Shown in pieces: positions 58,320-64,000 of a stretch of DNA of 64,000 nucleotides. The notes beneath the pieces were generated by a model. The model was not told the DNA's origin. It did not search any database and worked only from the letters and a program-made list of their open reading frames with translations. The stretch lies in NCBI RefSeq assembly GCF_002847825.1, contig NZ_PKIZ01000014.1, forward strand, positions 1 to 64,000, given 5' to 3'. Each line of letters opens with the position of its first letter. Position 1 is the stretch's first letter. Made by a program: the position numbers and the translations under genes. The DNA comes from Kytococcus schroeteri. Lineage in GTDB: Bacteria > Actinomycetota > Actinomycetes > Actinomycetales > Dermatophilaceae.

Positions 58320-59573
58320 ATGCCGAAGAACATCTTCCCGCTGGACTCCGCCAAGTCCTTCACCGAGCAGGAGAAGCTGGGCCACAACCGGTGGCACCCC
58401 GAGATCCCGCCGGTGGCCACCGTCAAGCCGGGCGACACGTTCCGCGTGGACTGCCGCGAGTGGTTCGACGGGTTCATGAAGAACGACGACTCCGCCGAGG
58501 ACATCCGCGACGCGCCGCTGGACAAGGTGCACACCCTCTCCGGCCCGTTCCGGGTGGAGGGCGCCAAGCCCGGTGACCTGCTGGTGGTCGACATCCTCGA
58601 CGTGGGCCCGATCCCGCAGGAGGAGGGCCCGCTGGCCGGCCAGGGCTGGGGCTACACCGGCATCTTCGCCAAGAAGAACGGTGGTTCCTTCCTTACCGAC
58701 GAGTTCCCGGACGCGTACAAGGCCGTGTGGGACTTCACCGGCCAGACCGCCACGTCCCGCCACGTGCCGGGCGTGAGCTTCACCGGCATCATCCACCCGG
58801 GTCTCATGGGCACCGCGCCCTCCGCGGAGCTGCTGGGGAAGTGGAACACCCGCGAGGCCGCGCTGATCGCCACCGACCCCGAGCGCGTGCCGCCGCTGGC
58901 CCTGCCGCCGCAGCCGAAGGACGCCATCCTCGGTGGTGTTCCGCAGGGAGACTACGACCGCGTGGCCGGCGAGGCCGCCCGCACCGCCCCGCCGCGTGAG
59001 AACGGCGGAAACCAGGACATCAAGAACCTGTCCAAGGGCACGCGCGTGTTCTACCCGGTGTTCGTGGACGGCGCGAACTTCTCCGTGGGCGACCTGCACT
59101 TCAGCCAGGGCGACGGCGAGATCACCTTCTGCGGCGGCATCGAGATGGGTGGCTTCATCGACTTCCACGTGGACGTCATCCCCGGCGGCATGGAGAAGTA
59201 CGGGGTCACCGAGAACGCGATCTTCATGCCGGGCAACGTGGAGCCGCGCTACAGCCAGTGGCTCAGCTTCTCGGGCACCTCGGTGACGCTGGACGGCGAG
59301 CAGCGGTACCTCGACTCGCACCTGGCCTACCAGCGGGCCTGCCTGCACGCCATCGACTACCTGAGCACCTTCGGCTGGTCCAAGGAGCAGGCCTACCTGC
59401 TGCTGGGTGCCGCGCCGATCGAGGGCCGCTTCTCGGGCGTGGTGGACATCCCCAACGCGTGCGCCACGGTCTACCTGCCCACGGAGATCTTCGACATCGA
59501 CATCCGGCCCGGCGCCGGGGACGTGCCGAAGATCGACCCGGGCATCGGCGCCCCGCGGGCCTCGCTGGCCTGA
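58320..59573 (+). CDS. fmdA: formamidase/acetamidase
   Basis: 417 residues of the FmdA/AmdA family. GDTFRVDCREWFDG, HPGLMGTAPS, GGNQDIKNLSKG (the family signature) and CGGIEMGGFIDFHVD are visible in order. The enzyme hydrolyses formamide or short-chain amides to ammonia and the acid. GGAAGGAG precedes the ATG at 58320 by 6 nt; the GTG 3 nt before is less likely. The zinc-ribbon gene lies 56 bp upstream. Confidence 0.92.
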   Translation: MPKNIFPLDSAKSFTEQEKLGHNRWHPEIPPVATVKPGDTFRVDCREWFDGFMKNDDSAEDIRDAPLDKVHTLSGPFRVEGAKPGDLLVVDILDVGPIPQEEGPLAGQGWGYTGIFAKKNGGSFLTDEFPDAYKAVWDFTGQTATSRHVPGVSFTGIIHPGLMGTAPSAELLGKWNTREAALIATDPERVPPLALPPQPKDAILGGVPQGDYDRVAGEAARTAPPRENGGNQDIKNLSKGTRVFYPVFVDGANFSVGDLHFSQGDGEITFCGGIEMGGFIDFHVDVIPGGMEKYGVTENAIFMPGNVEPRYSQWLSFSGTSVTLDGEQRYLDSHLAYQRACLHAIDYLSTFGWSKEQAYLLLGAAPIEGRFSGVVDIPNACATVYLPTEIFDIDIRPGAGDVPKIDPGIGAPRASLA

Positions 59574-59590
59574 GGCCGGCACCGGCACCA

Positions 59591-59652
59591 CGGGCCGGGT
59601 GCGTTCCCGAAGACCGCGACGCGACGCGGCGGACGGGAACGCGCCCGGCCCG
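59591..59652 (+). terminator. terminator-like hairpin after fmdA
   Basis: Arms 59591-59609 and 59634-59652 (19 positions, one mismatch) have a 24-nt loop. The hairpin starts 17 bp after the fmdA stop. Confidence 0.55.
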
Positions 59653-59684
59653 ATGGCGTGTGCGCCGACCCGGGGCGCGCCGGC

Positions 59685-60172
59685 TCAGCGCACCTGGCCG
59701 TCGCCCTCCACGACCCACTTGGTGGTGGTCAGCTCCGGCAGCGCCATCGGCCCGCGTGCGTGCAGCTTCTGCGTGGAGATGCCGATCTCCGCCCCGAACC
59801 CGAACTCGCCGCCGTCGGTGAACCGGGTGGAGGCGTTCACCAGCACGGCGGCCGCGTCCACCTCGGCGGTGAAGCGCCGTGCCGCGGCCCGGTCGCCGGT
59901 GACGATGGCCTCGGTGTGGCCGCTGGAGTGCTCCTGCACGTGGGCGATCGCCGCGTCGAGGGAGTCCACCACCCCGGGCGGAGAGGTCCAGCGAGAGGTA
60001 CTCGGTGTCGTCGTCCTCGTCGGTGACCGGCACTCACGTGGCGCCGGCCGCCTCGGCGTAGCCGCGCACCGCCTCGTCGCCGTGCACGGTGACCCCGGCG
60101 TCGGCCAGGGCGGCCATGATGCCGGGCAGCGTGGCCGCCGCGGCGCCGCGGTGCACCAGCAGCGACAGGGCC
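59685..60172 (-). pseudogene. proA: proA (glutamate-5-semialdehyde dehydrogenase) remnant
   Basis: Only the C-terminal third remains. In one frame lies [20 protein letters not shown] and [10 protein letters not shown], then a TGA (60034-60036), after which [17 protein letters not shown] continues in frame. Near 59975 the frame shifts and [35 protein letters not shown] and [11 protein letters not shown] follow to the normal end. The fragment begins just after where the catalytic Cys should be, so it cannot be active. A complete proA must lie elsewhere if proline is made. Confidence 0.85.
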
Positions 60173-60214
60173 AGCCGCCGCGATGACGTGCGGACAGGTC
60201 GGGCCGTGGGCAGG

Positions 60215-60496
60215 TCAGACGATGCCGCGCTCCGGGTCGTCGTCCTCGCGGCGCACCTCGTCGGGGTCCCGCAGGGCGAGTCCGGCGCCAAAGGCCATGG
60301 CCCCCAGGCCGACGCACACGAGGAAGGACCCCCATCCCTCCGGGCTGGTGGGGGACGGCCAGGTGTGCCCCAGCACCCAGAATGCGAGCAGGAACACCAC
60401 CAGCCCCGCGATGCTGGCGCCAGCCACCCGCTTCTGGCGGCGCTGGGCGGGCGTCTGGCGAGGCGCATCGCCCTGGAACTCCGGCGGCTCGATCAT
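60215..60496 (-). CDS. small two-helix membrane protein
   Basis: 93 residues. A basic segment ([14 protein letters not shown]) precedes membrane helix 1 (about 25-45); helix 2 (about 58-80) and an acidic C-terminus follow. It resembles small actinobacterial membrane proteins of unknown function. TACTCT lies 6 nt before the ATG at 60496. Confidence 0.65.
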   Translation of the reverse strand: MIEPPEFQGDAPRQTPAQRRQKRVAGASIAGLVVFLLAFWVLGHTWPSPTSPEGWGSFLVCVGLGAMAFGAGLALRDPDEVRREDDDPERGIV

Positions 60497-60502
60497 CGGC
60501 CC

Positions 60503-60508
60503 AGAGTA
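60503..60508 (-). promoter_or_regulatory. -10 element (TACTCT) of the small membrane protein gene
   Basis: On the minus strand TACTCT is 6 nt before the ATG at 60496. Confidence 0.45.
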
Positions 60509-60540
60509 CGCAGCGGGGTCGGTCGGGCAGGCTGTGCCCA

Positions 60541-60572
60541 CGGCCCCACGGCCCCACGGCCCCACGGCCCCA
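60541..60572. repeat. 8-bp tandem repeat, four copies
   Basis: CGGCCCCA is repeated four times exactly between the small membrane protein gene and the HNH nuclease gene. Confidence 0.9.
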
Positions 60573-60603
60573 GCGGGCGTGTGGCGCGGGCGGATGGGTG
60601 CCC

Positions 60604-62193
60604 TCATGGTCGGAACCCCACCACGGCAGTGCCGTCGGGTGCCCGGTGCACCACGTGGCGCACGGTCGGGTCACTGAGTCGTCGGTGGTGTCGCCCGCAG
60701 AGCGGGATCCCGTTGGTCAGGTCGGTCGCCCCGCCGCCGGGGTCGAGTACCTCGCCGCCCGGCCCCCGCACTGGTGCCCACGGCTGGTCATGATGGATCT
60801 CGCACCAGGAGAACGGTCGATCGCAGTCCTCCGCGGCGCACTCGCGGTACCGCGTGGCCAACGCTGCCCGCTGGCCGTCGGTGAAGGAGCGCGACTGGCG
60901 CCCCAGGTCGAGAGGCAGCGACTCGCCGCCCATGACCACCGGGATGATCCCGGCATTGCTCGCGAGCCGCCGCACCTGCCCGGCCGAGACGTCGTCTCCG
61001 GTGTCGGTGATGCCGGTCCGGTCGGTCTCGCCTCGCAGGGTCTCGAGGTCGGTGGTCACCAGCAGGATCGCGTTGATCTTCGACCCCAGGTGGTCGGTCG
61101 GCAGGTGGTCGATCAGCTCGGCGAACGCCTTGCCCCGCTCGTGGGACCAATCGATCTGCTGGTCCCTCCAGGCTGTGCCCGTGAGCTCGTCGCCGGCCGG
61201 CTCGGGGAGTCCGGGCTCGCCCTCGAGCGGCCCCGTGCCCGCGTCGTCCGCCGCGCCCCGGGTCGCTGACTGCTGGCGCTGCTGGTGGGCCAGTCGTCGC
61301 GGCGCGGTGGCGGCCTGCAGGGCCTTGCCGAGCATGCGCGCCTGCAGCGTGGGCAGCACGAACTGGCCGTAGCTCGTGCCGTCCCCGCGGTCGACCATCC
61401 AGAAGCTCGCGGCCTCCCAGGCGGCCTCCTCCTCCGAGCGCACCACCGCGTCGTGGTGGGCGTCCACCTCGGCAGCGGTTCGGTCCAGCTCCTGCAGGCA
61501 GCGCCGGGCCTCACGCCGCAGTTGGCCCGGTGACATCCGTTGCGCCTTGCGCACCAGCCTCGTCTCGATCCGGAGCCGCTCCTCGGGCGTCACGTCCTCG
61601 GGCAGGTCCTCCAGCGCGCTGGTGATGATGCGCGCCTGCTGGCGCGTGATGCGGCCCGCGTCCCAGGCGTCGGCAGTGGGGGACTGGCGCCGTCCGGCCC
61701 CTTCGCCACGGTCGCCGCTGCCCGCGCTGCCCGGCCCGTTCGGCTCACCCGTGTCGACGTCCTCGGGCTCGGCGGGCGCGTGGTTGCCCAGGGCGCGGGC
61801 GAGTCGCTCGTCCTCGGAGGCCGACCGTCGGTCCGTGCGGGTGCGTCCGGCGGTGAACTGCGCGTCGTCGTCGTGGCCGGCGCGACCCGCCTCCCGGGTC
61901 CGTCGCACCACGTCGAGCGCGCGGGAGCGCACGCGGTCGTGCCGGTTGGCCAGGGCCTGCGTCTGCTCCACCAGCCACTCGAGCTCTTGGGGGCCGAGCG
62001 TGGAGGCCGCCTCGCCGAGCGAGGCCACGGCCCGGATCAGCGCGTCCGCCGCCTCGTGAGCGCGTGCTACCGCGTCGTGGGCCCGGCCCAGTGCCCCGCT
62101 CCCCGGAGTTGCGCCATCCGGCGGGCCGGTGCTGACCGGACCCGCCGGGGGCGGTGGTGCCGGTGGCGCTGCATCGTGCGTGACGGCGGCCAT
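60604..62193 (-). CDS. DUF222/13E12 HNH endonuclease
   Basis: 529 residues. The N-terminal helical DUF222 part (about 40-330; [19 protein letters not shown]) is followed by a C-terminal HNH domain (about 440-505) with [21 protein letters not shown] and [15 protein letters not shown], which give both the metal-binding Cys/His and the catalytic His. The family occurs in many copies in some actinobacterial genomes and may be a selfish or intron-associated nuclease. The frame stays open upstream of the ATG at 62193, but GGGAGGGGG supports this start. Confidence 0.87.
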   Translation of the reverse strand: MAAVTHDAAPPAPPPPAGPVSTGPPDGATPGSGALGRAHDAVARAHEAADALIRAVASLGEAASTLGPQELEWLVEQTQALANRHDRVRSRALDVVRRTREAGRAGHDDDAQFTAGRTRTDRRSASEDERLARALGNHAPAEPEDVDTGEPNGPGSAGSGDRGEGAGRRQSPTADAWDAGRITRQQARIITSALEDLPEDVTPEERLRIETRLVRKAQRMSPGQLRREARRCLQELDRTAAEVDAHHDAVVRSEEEAAWEAASFWMVDRGDGTSYGQFVLPTLQARMLGKALQAATAPRRLAHQQRQQSATRGAADDAGTGPLEGEPGLPEPAGDELTGTAWRDQQIDWSHERGKAFAELIDHLPTDHLGSKINAILLVTTDLETLRGETDRTGITDTGDDVSAGQVRRLASNAGIIPVVMGGESLPLDLGRQSRSFTDGQRAALATRYRECAAEDCDRPFSWCEIHHDQPWAPVRGPGGEVLDPGGGATDLTNGIPLCGRHHRRLSDPTVRHVVHRAPDGTAVVGFRP

Positions 62194-62240
62194 CTCGCAC
62201 CCCCTCCCGGTGTCGTCGGTCGTCCCCTCCGTCACCAGCA

Positions 62241-62270
62241 ATACTAGTACACACATCTCAACAAGGACAA
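62241..62270 (-). promoter_or_regulatory. promoter of the HNH gene
   Basis: On the minus strand TTGTCC (62270-62265), 18 bp, then TAGTAT (62246-62241), followed by about 48 bp before the ATG. Confidence 0.5.
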
Positions 62271-62359
62271 CCCCTATGTAGAACATGTTGATGAACACCC
62301 ACCCGCCTCGCCCAGGCCGTGGCCGTGGCCTGGCCGCGGACGGTGGCCGGCACGCCGTG

Positions 62360-62622
62360 GACCTGCGGGACGTCGAGTGGACGCTCGCGAAGGGCCACCA
62401 GCTGGCCGTGCGCATCGGCACCATCGACGCGCGCGAGTACTGGTCGCACGAGCCCACCGGTCAGGGGGTCACCGTGACCGATGCCGCACTGACCCTGGAG
62501 CTGCAGACCACGGCCCGCGACGTGCCCACCCAGGGCGAGGAGTCGCTCTTCCTGGCCCAGTACACGAAGTACGACGGCGAGAAGTGGTCGAAGACGGTGC
62601 CCGGGGCGCCCCCTCGGCCTGC
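62360..62622 (+). pseudogene. possible remnant of a CocE/NonD-type hydrolase C-terminal domain
   Basis: A stretch of one frame reads like protein (VDLRDVEWTLAKGHQLAVRIG, then VTVTDAALTLELQ and DVPTQGEESLFLAQYTKY). It resembles the C-terminal jelly-roll of X-Pro dipeptidyl-peptidase/CocE hydrolases. There is no N-terminal part, and the frame runs without a stop into the next gene. I read it as a truncated remnant with low certainty. Confidence 0.35.
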
Positions 62623-62635
62623 CACCCGCCCCGCC

Positions 62636-62641
62636 TACCCT
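62636..62641 (+). promoter_or_regulatory. -10 element (TACCCT) of the MFS gene
   Basis: TACCCT ends 7 nt before the GTG at 62649. Confidence 0.5.
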
Positions 62642-62648
62642 CGATGCC

Positions 62649-63860
62649 GTGCCCACCCCCACCGCGCCCGCCGCCGACCGCTGGCCGGGCCACGCCAAGG
62701 GCACCCCGGGCTACCGCCGCATCCAGGCGGCCCTTTTCGCTGCCGGCATCGCCTGCTTCGCGCAGCTGTACTCGCCGCAGGGCGTGCTCCCGCTCCTGGC
62801 CGCCGACCTGGGCGTCACCGCCTCGCAGGCCAGCCTCGCGGTGTCCGCGGGCACCCTGGGCCTGGCGCTGTCGGTGCTGCCGTGGTCGTGGGCGGCCGAC
62901 CGCATCGGGCGCCTCACCGCCATCCGCACGGCGCTGGTGGCCGGCACCGTGCTGGGCCTGGCGGTGCCGTGGTGCCCCTGGTTCGAGCTGATGCTGGCCC
63001 TCCGCGTGGCCGAGGGGGCCGCGCTGGGCGGGGTGGCGGCGCTGGCCGTGGCCTATCTGGGCGAGGAGGTGGACGCCCGTGTCACGGCCGTGGCCGCCGG
63101 CACGTACGTGGCGGGCACCAGCATCGGTGGGCTGCTGGGACGCCTGGTGGCCGCACCGGTGGGTGACGCGATGGGGTGGCGCGCCGGCATCGGTGCCGTG
63201 GCAGTGCTGGCCGCCGTGGCCACCACCGCGTCGTTCCTGCTGCCGCCGGCGCCGCGGGGTTTCCAACGGCAGACGTCGTCCCCGGCATCGGTGGCGCGCA
63301 CCTGCGCCGCCCACCTGCGCCGCCCCGCGCTGCTGGCCCTCTACGCGACGGCCTTCCTGCTCATGGGCGGCTTCGTGGCCATGTACAACTACCTGGGTTT
63401 CCGGCTGGAGGGACCGCCGTGGCACCTCTCGGTGGGGGCGGTGAGCCTGCTGTTCCTGGCCTACCTCTCGGGCACCCTGTCGGCGCGGGTGGCCGGGTCG
63501 ATGGCGGGGCGCCACGGCCGTCTGCCGGTGCTGCTCGGGTCGGTGGGCCTGATGGTGGCCGGGGCGCTGGTGACCTTGGCGTCCTGGCTGCCGGTGGTGG
63601 TGGCCGGGCTGGTGGTGTTCACCACGGGGTTCTTCGCGGCGCACTCGGTGGCCTCGGGGTGGACCGGCGTGCTGGCCGTGCGCGGGCGGGCGCAGAGCAC
63701 GTCGCTGTACACGCTGGCGTACTACGTGGGCAGCTCGGTGGTGGGGTACGCCGGCGGGTTCGCCTGGGGTGGTGCCGGGTGGGGTGGCCTGGTGGGCGTG
63801 GTGGTGGGGCTGGCCGTGGGGGCCGGGGTGTGGGTGGCCGTGGCCGTGCCGCGGGGGTAG
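62649..63860 (+). CDS. MFS transporter, YnfM-like
   Basis: 403 residues, 12 membrane helices. Motif A in the loop between helices 2 and 3 is WAADRIGRLTAIR, and the first helix carries FAQLYSPQGVLPLLAADLGV, typical of the YnfM/arabinose efflux branch. The substrate cannot be predicted. The GTG at 62649 is supported by the -10 element 7 nt upstream. Confidence 0.87.
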   Translation: MPTPTAPAADRWPGHAKGTPGYRRIQAALFAAGIACFAQLYSPQGVLPLLAADLGVTASQASLAVSAGTLGLALSVLPWSWAADRIGRLTAIRTALVAGTVLGLAVPWCPWFELMLALRVAEGAALGGVAALAVAYLGEEVDARVTAVAAGTYVAGTSIGGLLGRLVAAPVGDAMGWRAGIGAVAVLAAVATTASFLLPPAPRGFQRQTSSPASVARTCAAHLRRPALLALYATAFLLMGGFVAMYNYLGFRLEGPPWHLSVGAVSLLFLAYLSGTLSARVAGSMAGRHGRLPVLLGSVGLMVAGALVTLASWLPVVVAGLVVFTTGFFAAHSVASGWTGVLAVRGRAQSTSLYTLAYYVGSSVVGYAGGFAWGGAGWGGLVGVVVGLAVGAGVWVAVAVPRG

Positions 63861-63861
63861 G

Positions 63862-64000
63862 TCAGCCCTCCAGCTCCACCACGTGCGTGGTCACGTTCTG
63901 TCCCTCGCGCTCGCTCACCGCGAGGGTGTCCTCGTCCACGAACCGGGCCCCGATGACCGTGCCGAGGGCCTCGGGGGCGGTCCACACGACACCGCCCTGC
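63862..64000 (-). CDS. C-terminal end of an unidentified protein (partial)
   Basis: The minus strand has an open frame from the window edge to TGA at 63862-63864, encoding 45 residues (VVWTAPEALGTVIGARF, then VSEREGQNVTTHVVELEG). It converges on the MFS gene with 1 bp between the stops. Codon usage is normal; no family can be assigned. Confidence 0.6.
   Translation of the reverse strand, partial: QGGVVWTAPEALGTVIGARFVDEDTLAVSEREGQNVTTHVVELEG

Noticed and set aside
60541..60572. Coding function of the CGGCCCCA repeat
   Set aside because: A period of 8 shifts the frame in every unit and no start site is associated with it.

Overview
The window comes from a very GC-rich actinobacterium, probably a member of the Micrococcales. 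Codons almost always end in G or C, and GTG starts and 1-4 bp start/stop overlaps (ATGA, GTGA, TGATG) are common. Many genes carry a TANNNT -10 element only 6-8 nt before the start codon, which implies leaderless mRNAs. The gene content is typically actinobacterial: an mscL-SAF-zinc ribbon-FTHF ligase / galU-rimJ-glpR block, sdhCAB with a single cytochrome b subunit, NrtR-nadABC, DUF222 HNH nucleases and DUF3027. I cannot name the species. There is no rRNA, CRISPR array, prophage or intact insertion sequence.

Layout. 1-6.2 kb: the end of an HNH gene, a NUDIX hydrolase, menC, a cold-shock protein/DUF3027/purine permease cluster with a 28-residue membrane peptide, and a small lipoprotein. 6.3-19 kb: aminopeptidase N, PdxH, a DtxR/IdeR-type regulator, two CNNM/CorC-type proteins, a tandem pair of CrcB fluoride channel subunits, an SbcCD-like pair, an SRPBCC protein and tRNA-Arg(CCU). 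19.3-28.1 kb: a large degenerate helicase-like protein, then mscL, a SAF protein, a Ruc/FmdB-type zinc ribbon, 5-FTHF cyclo-ligase, galU, rimJ and a GlpR/SepX-like membrane protein, followed by tRNA-Ala(CGC) with a 9-bp tandem repeat running into its promoter. 28.3-34.7 kb: BrnQ, a broken DUF1963 gene, two PH-domain membrane proteins and protein O-mannosyltransferase. 34.7-38.4 kb: sdhCAB behind a promoter with an iron-box-like site. 38.4-40.3 kb: a lower-GC three-gene module of unknown function whose first gene has an in-frame amber codon. 40.3-50.7 kb: DUF2277, an SGNH hydrolase, a PucR-type regulator divergent from a ferredoxin reductase/desaturase pair, a thiolase, an FAD oxidoreductase, a hexose-6-phosphate epimerase and an AI-2E family exporter. 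50.7-64 kb: NrtR and nadABC, an unusual TyrA-AroQ-PheA triple fusion, a degenerate FmdB ribbon with formamidase, a proA pseudogene, a DUF222 HNH nuclease, a possible hydrolase remnant and an MFS exporter.

How the genes work together. menC (menaquinone synthesis) and sdhCAB (succinate:menaquinone reductase) serve respiration; an IdeR-type regulator is present and an iron box sits on the sdhC promoter. NrtR with two tandem operator-like boxes probably controls de novo NAD synthesis (aspartate to nicotinate mononucleotide). The ferredoxin reductase feeds electrons to the acyl desaturase. The trifunctional fusion would carry chorismate to both phenylpyruvate and 4-hydroxyphenylpyruvate in one polypeptide.

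The strongest candidates for something new are the TyrA-AroQ-PheA fusion with a gammaproteobacterial-looking TyrA domain, and the FSG-x-PNP-x-W module with its amber-interrupted lead gene. A family of palindromic intergenic repeats, the repeat-built tRNA-Ala promoter and the GlpR homologue without its partner Glp are also worth a look.
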